Shown here: positions 8,163-16,185 of the stretch, piece after piece
Numbering within the stretch: position 1 is the first letter of the stretch
Layout: the number at the start of each line of letters is the position of its first letter
Assembly: GCF_030534315.2 (NCBI RefSeq)
Contig: NZ_CP130558.2
Location: 434,001-498,000 of the forward strand
Source of the DNA: Thermoanaerobacterium sp. CMT5567-10
GTDB lineage: Bacteria > Bacillota > Thermoanaerobacteria > Thermoanaerobacterales > Thermoanaerobacteraceae
Length of the DNA: 64,000 nt
Reading direction: 5' to 3'
Notes under the pieces: generated by a model
Told to the model about the DNA's origin: nothing
The model's database searches: none
Seen by the model: the letters and a program-made list of their open reading frames with translations, nothing else
Translations under genes and position numbers: made by a program

Positions 8163-9347
8163 ATGTTTTTGCTTTTAAAAGGCGGCGAAGTGTATTCGCC
8201 CAAATACATTGGCAAAATGGATATATTGACATGCAATGAAAAAATTATTAAAATCGAAAAAAATATCAATCTTAAAGATTTACCCGATATTTCAATTATA
8301 GATTTAAGCGGATGCATCGTAGTGCCAGGCTTCATTGATCAACATGTTCATATTGCAGGCGGCGGCGGTGAAGGAGGTCCTGCCACAAGGACTCCGGAAA
8401 TCAATTTGACTGATCTTACTAAAGCAGGTATTACCACAGTTGTGGGACTTTTAGGCGCTGATGGCATAACTAGAAGCATGTCTGAGCTATTAGCCAAATC
8501 GAGAGCCCTTGAAGAAGAAGGTCTTACTACGTATATCTATACAGGTGCATATGAACTTCCAACACGAACTCTTACAAATAGTGTAAGGTCCGATATAGCG
8601 ATAATAGATAAAGTACTAGGCACCGGCGAAATTGCTATATCTGACCATAGATCAGCTCAACCGACTGTAGAAGATCTCAAAAAACTCGCTGCAGAAGCCA
8701 GAGTTGGAGGTTTGCTTGGAAATAAGCCTGGAATCGTGCACCTGCACGTAGGCGATGGCATAAGAGGTTTGACTCCTGTCATAGATATAGTCAAAAATAC
8801 TGAAATACCAATTACTCAGTTTATCCCGACTCATGTAAATAGGAACAGCCATCTCTTTTCGCAAGCACTTGAATTTTTGAAAATGGGCGGTCGCATTGAT
8901 TTGACATCTGATATAAAACCTGACGAAAATTCTAAAACTGCACTTACGCCAATAGATGCAGTAAGAAAAATTGTAGAAAACAATCTTCCATTAGATAACG
9001 TGACTATGAGCTCCGACAGCAACGGAAGCATACCTGTATTTGACGAAAACAAAAAGCTTATTAAAGTCATAGTTGGCAGTACGTTGACACTTTATAGAGA
9101 TCTAAAAGAGATAATTACAAATGGTGTTTTGCCACTTGAAACTGCCATAAAAATAATAACTGAAAATGTGGCCAAAGTGCTTCTTTTGTATCCAAAAAAA
9201 GGGTGCATAAAAGAAAATTCTGATGCCGATTTTGTCATCTTGGACAAGAATTTAAATATTTCCTCAGTCATAGCAAAAGGCCAATTTATGATTAAATTCA
9301 ATGAAATCGTAAAAAAAGGTATATTCGAGCAAAAGGACATTTTTTGA
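8163..9347 (+). CDS. iadA: Isoaspartyl dipeptidase (beta-aspartyl peptidase)
   Basis: 394 residues, the family length. Amidohydrolase fold: metal site DQHVHIAGGGGEGG (HxH, ~60), central His residues (HLHVGDGIRGL, FIPTHVNRN) and the catalytic Asp in MSSDSNGSIP (~285). It hydrolyses beta-aspartyl dipeptides (EC 3.4.19.5), clearing isomerised Asp/Asn from protein turnover; the product is zinc dependent and cytosolic. Divergent from the MocR regulator gene. Shine-Dalgarno AGAAGGTGA. A strong hairpin overlaps the stop codon. Confidence 0.92.
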   Translation: MFLLLKGGEVYSPKYIGKMDILTCNEKIIKIEKNINLKDLPDISIIDLSGCIVVPGFIDQHVHIAGGGGEGGPATRTPEINLTDLTKAGITTVVGLLGADGITRSMSELLAKSRALEEEGLTTYIYTGAYELPTRTLTNSVRSDIAIIDKVLGTGEIAISDHRSAQPTVEDLKKLAAEARVGGLLGNKPGIVHLHVGDGIRGLTPVIDIVKNTEIPITQFIPTHVNRNSHLFSQALEFLKMGGRIDLTSDIKPDENSKTALTPIDAVRKIVENNLPLDNVTMSSDSNGSIPVFDENKKLIKVIVGSTLTLYRDLKEIITNGVLPLETAIKIITENVAKVLLLYPKKGCIKENSDADFVILDKNLNISSVIAKGQFMIKFNEIVKKGIFEQKDIF

Positions 9348-9366
9348 AAATGTCCTTTTGCTATGC
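9330..9366. terminator. Bidirectional terminator between iadA and hepT relic
   Basis: 14-bp perfect stem CAAAAGGACATTTT/AAAATGTCCTTTTG with 3-nt loop (9330-9360). The T runs lie inside the stem, so it works in both directions. It includes the iadA stop codon. Confidence 0.8.
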
Positions 9367-9376
9367 TTATCAAAAA

Positions 9377-9753
9377 TCAATAATTCCTCTTTAGTGCATC
9401 GTTAGCAATATCTATCATTAAGCTTTTCTGTTCACAGTCTGGTATGACTTCCAAATATTTAACAGCTTTTTTGGCATATTTGAGAGCAAGTTCTTTTGCG
9501 TAATCTATCCCGCCGCTCAATTTTACTTCTTTTATTACGCGGTTTACATCTTTTCTGCTTAAATTTCTCTTCCTTAAAATCCCTTCAATTGCCTTCTTGC
9601 GATCCGTTTTAAGCGCATAAATAAGAGGCAATGTGTAAATTCCGTTTAATAAATCCACTTTTTTATTGTGGGGGAGTTTGTCTTAATATTTGATAAAAGA
9701 AAATCATCTATTTTCTTCATATCATCTTTAACAAAAGCATATTTATCAAACAA
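9377..9753 (-). pseudogene. hepT: Heptaprenyl diphosphate synthase component II relic, internal deletion
   Basis: A TTG at 9753 (after GGTAGGTGTTAA) starts FDKYAFVKDDMKKIDDFL...NSPTI, the normal N-terminus of trans-polyprenyl synthases. After about 30 residues it runs out of frame straight into DLLNGIYTLPLIYALKTD, the C-terminal ~94 residues of the same family (9377-9658). Around 190-200 central residues with both DDxxD motifs are missing and the two parts are in different frames. Intact enzymes are ~320 residues. It still sits next to the component I-like gene (9763-10308). The gene is dead; menaquinone side-chain synthesis must use another enzyme or be absent. Confidence 0.85.
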
Positions 9754-9762
9754 AATTAACAC

Positions 9763-10308
9763 CTACCACCTAGAATCATATTCTATGTTTTTTATATATT
9801 TTCTGAAAAAATTAGCTACAAGTCCCGTAAAAATACCCATCATTATTCCTGATATCATTAAAACCGGTAAATATGAGAATATCAGAAAATTATTTATAAC
9901 TATAGCTGCCACAAATAATTGCCCTACATTATGGGCAACAGATCCAAAAACGCTCACACCAACCAAACTGAAATATCTGCTGAACTTCTTATATATAACG
10001 TACATTATACATGCACTTAAAATACCACCAGATACGCTAAACAAGAATGACGTTATATTTCCAACAAGCAGTTGTGCCAATAACGTTCTCAAAACAACTA
10101 CAACCAAAGATTCTTTAAATCCAAACATCAATATCGTTACTAGAGAAACTATATTAGCAAGCCCGATCTTTATCCCCGGAACAGGCACAGGAACAGGAAT
10201 AAAACTCTCAATAATGTTTAATACTAACGCTTGTGATACTAACATTGAAATATAAACAATTTTCTTAGCAGACAGTTTTATGCCCTCCAATCCGATAAAA
10301 CACATCAT
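9763..10308 (-). CDS. Heptaprenyl diphosphate synthase component I / Gx transporter family protein
   Basis: About 181 residues, five or six membrane helices. The text IESFIPVPVPVPGIKIGLANIVSLVTILMFG is the conserved segment of the Hpre_diP_synt_I family, an ECF S-component-like fold despite its old name. The start is unclear: ATGs at 10308 and 10305 lack a ribosome site, whereas GGAGGG stands 7 nt before a CTG at 10275, which fits homologue N-termini (SAKKIVYISML). It is upstream of, and 9 bp from, the hepT relic in one operon. Confidence 0.82.
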   Translation of the reverse strand: MMCFIGLEGIKLSAKKIVYISMLVSQALVLNIIESFIPVPVPVPGIKIGLANIVSLVTILMFGFKESLVVVVLRTLLAQLLVGNITSFLFSVSGGILSACIMYVIYKKFSRYFSLVGVSVFGSVAHNVGQLFVAAIVINNFLIFSYLPVLMISGIMMGIFTGLVANFFRKYIKNIEYDSRW

Positions 10309-10428
10309 TATTATTATATTTGTTTTTTTATCTTTAATCAACAAATAGCAATTATTATGAAAAATTTTTATTCGTTAATTAATTATGATATGATCAAGAT
10401 GATATATATATATTTTTTTTACAGGAGG

Positions 10429-11416
10429 TCTTTATATAGGCGTCAAGATCATAATATTAGGCGAAGGATGGAGCTACTGCTGCACAAAATCTTGATAAAT
10501 ATTTACTTAACGACGATGTTGAAATAACGCTTATTGAAAAAACGATAGTCAGACGTACCTTACAGAGCTACATGAAGTAGCTGGAAATCGAATAAAGCCA
10601 GAAGGCGTCAAAGTATCATTAAAAGAAACATTGGAGTACACACGTGTTAAAATTGTACAAGATAAGATAAAAAGGGTTGATATAGAAAATAAAAAAAAAT
10701 CTATTCAGACACAGCAGAACATGGTTATGACTATCTAGTGATAGCTTGTGGCAGCAAACCAGCTTATTTCGGCATTCCAGGTATGAAAGAACATGCTTTC
10801 ACCCTTTGGTCTTTAAAGGATGCCGAAATTATAAACAAACATATAGCCTTTTCGACTTAAGCGGCCTTGGTATGTGTGATACGAGATCAATTTATAGATA
10901 TACCTGATAAAGGCAAATTAAGCATAGTTTTGAAAACCATATAGCTGTTGGTTCTGGTTATCCCTCATGAGAGTTTTCTTAGGCTTAATGTGGATCATTA
11001 GTGGTATTCAGCACATACAAAAAGGATGGTTGTCATCAGTTAAATTATCGGCTGGTGCATCTGCAGCTCCAATGCAAAATGTACCGGCATGGTACGGCTG
11101 GTTTATGGAAAAATTCATATTGCCTCATGCTATATTTTCCCAATCAGTAATAACATTGTCTGAAATAGCCATCGATCTTTTGCTTGTTGCAGGATTATTT
11201 ACGTTTATTGCCGCACTTGGAACCATATTCCTTCATATTAATTTCTACTTATCAGGTATGGCAACATTCAACAACTGGTGGTACGTCATAACTGCTATAG
11301 CAATAATGGGTGGTGCTGGTAGAGCATTTGGCCTTGACTACTATGTTATGCCTTGGCTTTCAAAAGTCTTAAAACATTGGGTTAGAAGGAAAAAGTTAAA
11401 ACTTAATGTATTTTAA
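10429..11416 (+). pseudogene. NDH-2-like FAD oxidoreductase fused to DoxX domain, decayed
   Basis: Translating with frame changes gives, after an AGGAGGTC site with no start codon, KIIILGEG.., AAQNLDKYLLNDDVEITLIEK, YLTELHEVAGNRIKPEGVKVSLKE, YDYLVIACGSKPAYFGIPGMKEHAFTLWSLKDAEIIN: the FAD-binding half of a type II NADH dehydrogenase with several frameshifts. The middle of the enzyme is largely missing. The last part (10967-11416) is open for 149 residues and is a DoxX-like four-helix membrane domain; its first helix begins before the ATG at 10967. It is likely the tail of the same fusion protein rather than a separate gene. There is a terminator after it. Confidence 0.75.
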
Positions 11417-11430
11417 CATTTATAGAATAT

Positions 11431-11464
11431 AAAGGCTATTGGAATTCTCCTATAGCCTTTTTGC
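11431..11464 (+). terminator. Terminator after the DoxX relic
   Basis: AAAGGCTAT pairs with ATAGCCTTT across a short GGAATTCTCC loop, followed by TTG and T-rich sequence. Confidence 0.75.
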
Positions 11465-11507
11465 TTTAAAAATTTAAATTATTTATATCATAATATTGAA
11501 GCTATCT

Positions 11508-12758
11508 TCATGTTAAATTCCACAAAGAAAGCTTACGATAAACAATAAATATCAATAGATTAAGTATTGCTGCACTAAGAAATAAATATTTTGTGTTTAT
11601 AATACTTGCAATCCAGCCAGATCCAAACATAGATAATGGTACTCCGAGCATAAACATTGTACCTGTAATCCCACTAATACGTCCAATAAGATGTGGCGGA
11701 GTTGTTTCTTGGCGATAAGTATATATACATATGCTAAAAATCGAATTAAATATGCCTTCTAGAAACAAAGAAAGTGCTATTAAAAAAATATTACTTGCAA
11801 AATACATAATTAGGTAAGCAAAGCCAATAGAAAATATGGTTATCCCTATTAACTTACCAAACTTTAGCTTTTTAGAAATATAATCTGTAGATAGACTTCC
11901 TATTAAACCACCTAGTCCAGCAATCGAAAATACTAATCCAAGTTGAAAACTGCTTAGATGAAATGAGTCTTCTGCAAAAAAGATTACCATTGTATCAAAC
12001 AAACCACTAGTAGCATTGGTGAAAACAACTATTAATGTTATCAACCAAAGCGAATGATTTCTCCTAAGCTCAACCCAACCTTCCTTAATATCTTCAAAAA
12101 TTAACTGATTTTCTTTTTTTACTTCTATTTGGTTTTTTTGACTCTTTAAAAAAGAAAATACAATAAATCCTCCCAACAAAGCAAACATAGTAATTAGCAA
12201 TCCGTCTTCAAGATTAGAAAGGGCTAAAATAAACCCTGAGATTGCAGGCCCAATGATTCCTATAAATGTTGAGACAAAAGAAAATTTTGCATTTGCTGAT
12301 GTAAGCAAATTATTAGGAATAACATCTTTAACTATACTTGTCATAGCATTATCATAACAGTAAAATAATGCCATAAAGAAAAAACCTATTATATAAAAGA
12401 GCAAAATATATTTATGTCCACTTTTTATTGAAATGTACAGCATACTTAATAATATTATTTGTATAAATAGCGCATATATTAAAAATCTTTTTCTATCTGT
12501 TCTATCAACTAACACGCCTATAAATACTGCTAATAAAAGATTTGGCAAAAATTCAACTGCCTTCATAGTTCCCATAACAATCGATGATTTAGTTAATTCA
12601 TAAATCAATAATGGTAATACTAATTCATAAACTTTACTGCCAAAACTGATTAATAAATCTCCTAACAATAGAATTAAAAAATTTTTTTGTCTCCATAATA
12701 GTTTTGTCTCATGCGATTGTACATCTAACAAATTTTCTTTTATTTCATCATTATTCAA
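11508..12758 (-). CDS. MFS efflux transporter (MefA/BacE-like)
   Basis: 416 residues, about 12 membrane helices. The A-like loop reads GVLVDRTDRKRFLIYA (GxxxDRxxRK), and the N-terminal NFLILLLGDLLISFGSKVYELVLPLLIYELTKSS is typical of the MFS_3/macrolide-efflux branch, which also contains BacE of the bacilysin cluster. The start is TTG at 12758 after AGGTGGTGA. Upstream lie a palindromic operator-like site and two hairpins, then an IS110-type element, then an ATP-grasp ligase gene in the same direction. Without the IS, ligase and exporter would be neighbours, so export of the ligase product is a fair guess. Confidence 0.88.
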   Translation of the reverse strand: MNNDEIKENLLDVQSHETKLLWRQKNFLILLLGDLLISFGSKVYELVLPLLIYELTKSSIVMGTMKAVEFLPNLLLAVFIGVLVDRTDRKRFLIYALFIQIILLSMLYISIKSGHKYILLFYIIGFFFMALFYCYDNAMTSIVKDVIPNNLLTSANAKFSFVSTFIGIIGPAISGFILALSNLEDGLLITMFALLGGFIVFSFLKSQKNQIEVKKENQLIFEDIKEGWVELRRNHSLWLITLIVVFTNATSGLFDTMVIFFAEDSFHLSSFQLGLVFSIAGLGGLIGSLSTDYISKKLKFGKLIGITIFSIGFAYLIMYFASNIFLIALSLFLEGIFNSIFSICIYTYRQETTPPHLIGRISGITGTMFMLGVPLSMFGSGWIASIINTKYLFLSAAILNLLIFIVYRKLSLWNLT

Positions 12759-12784
12759 TATATCACCACCTAGTATAATATATT

Positions 12785-12799
12785 TGTAACAAAGTTACA
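12785..12799. promoter_or_regulatory. Palindromic operator candidate before the MFS gene
   Basis: TGTAAC-AAA-GTTACA is a perfect 15-bp palindrome 27 bp before the TTG start of the exporter, next to TATATTATACT, which could be its -10 region. It would suit a dimeric repressor. The regulator is not identified. Confidence 0.45.
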
Positions 12800-12815
12800 T
12801 GATTTATATCAAATC

Positions 12816-12887
12816 GGGAGTTAATACACCGAACAATAATTTAACATGACCTTTCTATGTTCGGGTTTATTCTAATGCTTAACTCCC
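12816..12887. repeat. Two-tier inverted repeat upstream of the MFS gene
   Basis: GGGAGTTAA (12816-12824) pairs with TTAACTCCC (12879-12887), and inside it CCGAACA (12829-12835) pairs with TGTTCGG (12858-12864). No T tract follows on either strand, so it is not a simple terminator. It could be a leader structure of the exporter or the end of a small mobile element. Confidence 0.6.
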
Positions 12888-12905
12888 ATATTATGCACAT
12901 CTTAT

Positions 12906-12946
12906 CTTAAATGACTTTATATGTCACATCTTAAAAGTCATTTAAG
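12906..12946. repeat. 13-bp perfect inverted repeat
   Basis: CTTAAATGACTTT (12906-12918) and AAAGTCATTTAAG (12934-12946) form a perfect 13-bp stem with a 15-nt loop. It lies between the exporter leader and the IS110 left end. It may mark the insertion boundary or be a remnant terminator. Confidence 0.6.
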
Positions 12947-12980
12947 TTGCTTTTAAATAAATAATTTAGGATATCCTTTA

Positions 12981-13180
12981 AGCCGGTATAGACTTAAGCT
13001 TTAACTTTGTGTACAATCTTCTCTAAATAGAGGATAGATGTACCACCCCCTGGGAGATCATCCTTATGGTCTATACCCGTGAAAAAGCTAATTATTCCAT
13101 TTGGTGAGGATTAATGTTTTGGCTGGTTGGGACCGGCTTTTCGGAATACCCGCGTCACATGCTAGGTTGTTTACTCACTA
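12981..13180 (+). ncRNA. Candidate bridge-RNA region of IS110 element A
   Basis: Non-coding left end directly upstream of the transposase. It contains a long-range 9-bp pairing GGTATAGAC (12985-12993) with GTCTATACC (13069-13077), enclosing a hairpin CTCT-AAAT-AGAG (13021-13032). A GC-rich hairpin GCTGGT-TGGG-ACCGGC (13122-13137) follows. Published work on IS110 elements (IS621) places the target-choosing bridge RNA in this end; structure and position fit. The exact ends are not determinable by eye. Confidence 0.5.
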
Positions 13181-13229
13181 AATAGAATGGATACTCTTAT
13201 TCGCTTTTACTTAAAGGAGTTGTTGTTTT

Positions 13230-14522
13230 ATGAGTTTTTTGCCTAATTATATTAGTGTTGGTATTGATGTCGCTGCTGATTTTAGCTGGTTTTGCATCTT
13301 GACACCTGATGGAAGGGAGTTTAAAAAGCCATTTAAGGTTGAACACGATAATGCTGATTCCCTTAAAAATGCTGTTCTGACAATTAAAAAGGCAGAAGAG
13401 CAATTCTCCATGAAATCTAAGATATTTCTGGAGTCTACGGGAATCTACCATTTCCCACTCTTCTGCCACTTAAAAGAATTAGGATTTGAGGTTTTTGTTA
13501 TTAATCCTCTCATTACTAATTCTAACAAAAATATTGGCATAAGAAAAGTGAAAAATGATAGACTTGATGCAAAACGTATTGCTGTTACTGGTTATTCGCC
13601 TGACACTAAGGTTTCTGTTATGCCCGCTGAGTTAATTTTAAATCTTAGATGTTTATGCAGAGAGTACTATAGCCTTGTCGATAATCATACTTCTTATGTG
13701 AATAAACTTAAAGCTCAATTGCATATTGTTTTCCCTGGTTTCTGCAAGGTTTTCTCTGATATTACTGGAATTACAGCTATTTCTTTGTTAAAAAAATTCC
13801 CAACACCAGAAGATGTTATTAATGCTCAACCTGATGAAATAATTGAACTTATTTCAACGTCATCAAGAAAAGGCTTGAAGTATGCTAAAGCTAAGTATGA
13901 TAAGTTATTTAAAGCTGCTAAAAATGCTTTGAATTTCAGGTATAATTTGTCTTCTGTCTATGATGTACTAAAATTATATATTTATTTCATAGAAGAATTT
14001 GATAAAAAGATTAACCAAATATTATCTGAAATCAAGGCATTTGTGGATAAAAATAAGTCTGAGAAATTTGTACAGCAAATTTATTACCTCGATTCTATAC
14101 CTGGTGTTGGTTTTCTATCAGCGGTTACTCTTATGTGTGAAATATGCGATTTTTCAGCATTTAGCAAACCTAAGCAACTTTTTGCATATTTTGGTGTAGA
14201 TCCTTCTGTTAATGAATCTGGACATTTTAAAGGTACTGACAATAAAATGTCCAAAAGAGGTTCTAAAATTGCTAGGCGTGTTCTCTATGCCATTGCTTTA
14301 GCCTCTGTAAGAGTTAAAAGAAATGGCATAGCAATAAATCCTGTACTTTATGATTATTACCAGAAAAAGAAGGAATCTAAACCTAAAAAAGTAGCTCTTG
14401 GAGCTGTTATACACAAGATTTCAGATATTGTATTTGCTGTTCTAAGAGATAATAAGCCTTTTGTATTAAAGACACCTGATGAACACAAACTACAATATCA
14501 GAACATTCATAAAGTTGCTTAA
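13230..14522 (+). CDS. IS110-family transposase (DEDD recombinase), element A
   Basis: 430 residues, full length. The N-terminal RuvC-like DEDD domain shows Asp13 (VGIDVAA), Glu68 (FLESTGIY), Asp110 and Asp113 (KNDRLDAKRIA). The C-terminal Transposase_20 domain (~270-390) shows IPGVGFLSAVTL, FAYFGVDPSVNESG and MSKRGSKIARRVLY; the Ser of this last region is the catalytic serine candidate. It acts as a site-specific recombinase on circular IS intermediates. Shine-Dalgarno AAAGGAG. No damage is seen, so it is probably active. Confidence 0.93.
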   Translation: MSFLPNYISVGIDVAADFSWFCILTPDGREFKKPFKVEHDNADSLKNAVLTIKKAEEQFSMKSKIFLESTGIYHFPLFCHLKELGFEVFVINPLITNSNKNIGIRKVKNDRLDAKRIAVTGYSPDTKVSVMPAELILNLRCLCREYYSLVDNHTSYVNKLKAQLHIVFPGFCKVFSDITGITAISLLKKFPTPEDVINAQPDEIIELISTSSRKGLKYAKAKYDKLFKAAKNALNFRYNLSSVYDVLKLYIYFIEEFDKKINQILSEIKAFVDKNKSEKFVQQIYYLDSIPGVGFLSAVTLMCEICDFSAFSKPKQLFAYFGVDPSVNESGHFKGTDNKMSKRGSKIARRVLYAIALASVRVKRNGIAINPVLYDYYQKKKESKPKKVALGAVIHKISDIVFAVLRDNKPFVLKTPDEHKLQYQNIHKVA

Positions 14523-14687
14523 AGTCTTGCATTATACTTGGAAATAGCTATTAACTCTATTAAGTTTTCAAAGTTCGGCTCTTAATTGAGTTTGTTTGCT
14601 ATACCATTTTTTAAAACGTAAAAAAATTTAAATTTCTTTCTAAAACCTATTGACTTTTATTAGCTGGTCTTAATAAACTATATTAAA

Positions 14688-14733
14688 TTAACTCATTAAG
14701 CTAGAGAATTATTGCTTAATGAGTTAATTTTTA
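14688..14733. terminator. Strong hairpin terminator behind IS110 A
   Basis: 14-bp perfect stem TTAACTCATTAAGC / GCTTAATGAGTTAA with a 12-nt loop, then TTTTT on the plus strand. It may be the old terminator of the ATP-grasp gene, used from either side. Confidence 0.75.
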
Positions 14734-14784
14734 ACTTAATATATAGATAAAGTCAAAAATAATAGAAACATATTTGTATTATAA

Positions 14785-16020
14785 TTAATTTTTTGTAAGT
14801 TCAGTGAAATAATTCAATACATCGTTAATCCTTTGTAGCACTTCATCTTCATCCTTGCCGGTTATTAGAACCTGCCCTGTTCGCTGAGTAGTATCTATCT
14901 TAGTATCGGGCATTTCCTTACTAGGATTCCAACTGTATTCTACCTCTATAACTCCTGGCATGTTCATTAATAATGAACTATCTGGTAACGACTTTATAGT
15001 AGATGAGACAGAGGGAAGAAAAGTCCAACCTACGCATTGCGAAGTTTTAGCTGGTGTAGATAAAACTTTTTCACCAAGGGCTAATCGAACAAGGACTTCA
15101 TATAAATTAATATCATATAAATATTGAAATGCCTTATAAATAAATCCTCCTCCCACACGAGCTGCACATTCACTAAATATAAGTTCGTCATTTTCATCAT
15201 TTTTAAATAATTCCATATGAAATACGCTATTTTTTAATCCAAGCTTTTGTAAAGCCTTCTCAACAAATTGATGAAATTTATCATAAAGTTCTTTATTTGT
15301 CTCGGGATGTAAAGTCACACTGCCTACTATTCCTCCATTTCTTATGCCAATTAAAGGAAAGTTGTATTTTGATGCTGTAAAGCTTTGAAGTTTACCTTCT
15401 AAAACCCATCCATCTATATGCCATTCATCACCATATACAAAGCGTTCTATGACCATACTCCTCGGAATTTCAGCAGGATTTTCGGCCAATTTTTGTTTGT
15501 GAAGTTCTACACATTTTTTTAACTCCTCTTGACTATAAGCTATATAAGTATAAGAAGTAGCAGCACCTGCAACTGGTTTAAGCACTACAGGATATGGATA
15601 TTTCTCGTCAATAACAAAATTTTCGATATCATCAATCATCCAAGAATCAGTCACTGATACAACTCCACGTAATAACTTCTTTTGATAAAATTTGTCTCTA
15701 AATGCTACCGCAACATGTGGTTCAATATATGGCTTAGAAACAATACAGCTTAAAATTGAAGCATTTACAACAAAATATTCCTCAGTTGTTATAACAGCAT
15801 CAAAATTGGTTTCATTTGATCGCATTAATGAAAAAAGTGTCGTTTCATCTTTAGAAAGATTCTCTACAAATATTCTTTTTTCATTATCACCACAAGCTGG
15901 AAGTTCACTTATGTCTTCCCACGGATCAATAAGAATTGTACTATGTACACCAAGTTTATTGCAGGCATCTACTAAACCTTTGCGATAGCCTAGCATGAGA
16001 ATACGATATTGTTTAGTCAT
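14785..16020 (-). CDS. ATP-grasp ligase (L-amino acid ligase-like)
   Basis: 411 residues. N-terminal pre-ATP-grasp part (RILMLGYRKGLVDACNKLGV, then DAVITTEEYFVVNASILS). ATP-grasp core ~110-320: AFRDKFYQKKLL, YPVVLKPVAGAATSYTYIA (phosphate-binding loop), MVIERFVYGDEWHIDGWVLEGK, and the Mg-binding end FHMELFKNDENDELIFSECAARVGGGFI. Unlinked ATP-grasp enzymes of this shape join amino acids or small peptides (BacD type) or build cofactors. The same-strand MFS gene behind it supports a made-and-exported small molecule. Shine-Dalgarno AAAAGAGG. A 6-bp hairpin at 16054-16070 (CATCTC/GAGATG) lies in its leader. Confidence 0.82.
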   Translation of the reverse strand: MTKQYRILMLGYRKGLVDACNKLGVHSTILIDPWEDISELPACGDNEKRIFVENLSKDETTLFSLMRSNETNFDAVITTEEYFVVNASILSCIVSKPYIEPHVAVAFRDKFYQKKLLRGVVSVTDSWMIDDIENFVIDEKYPYPVVLKPVAGAATSYTYIAYSQEELKKCVELHKQKLAENPAEIPRSMVIERFVYGDEWHIDGWVLEGKLQSFTASKYNFPLIGIRNGGIVGSVTLHPETNKELYDKFHQFVEKALQKLGLKNSVFHMELFKNDENDELIFSECAARVGGGFIYKAFQYLYDINLYEVLVRLALGEKVLSTPAKTSQCVGWTFLPSVSSTIKSLPDSSLLMNMPGVIEVEYSWNPSKEMPDTKIDTTQRTGQVLITGKDEDEVLQRINDVLNYFTELTKN

Positions 16021-16185
16021 AAGTAAAACCTCTTTTCATAATGAAAATAGCGTCATCTCCAGTTGAGATGCATAACTAGACAAGAAAGGCAAGCACCTGA
16101 TTTTTCGAATTCTGACATTTAAACCATTCTAAAATTGATACGAAGTTCGCATGCCATAAGCACCTATATAAACATAAATTTTGTT

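Larger units (their letters stand above)
12960..14640 (+). mobile_element. IS110-family element A (approximate limits)
   Basis: An intact IS110-type transposase gene with ~270 bp of structured non-coding sequence before it and a short non-coding right end. IS110 elements have no clear terminal inverted repeats, so limits are estimates from the flanking genes: the left limit must lie after the hairpins near 12946 and the right limit before the terminator at 14688. It separates the MFS exporter from the ATP-grasp gene. Confidence 0.65.

Noticed and set aside
9668-10255. 195-codon open frame on the plus strand
   Set aside because: It is the mirror of the component I-like membrane protein gene on the other strand, and its protein has no recognisable family or ribosome site.
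10967-11416. Free-standing DoxX gene
   Set aside because: The first membrane helix starts upstream of the ATG and the upstream debris is an FAD oxidoreductase, so it is more likely the tail of a broken fusion gene.
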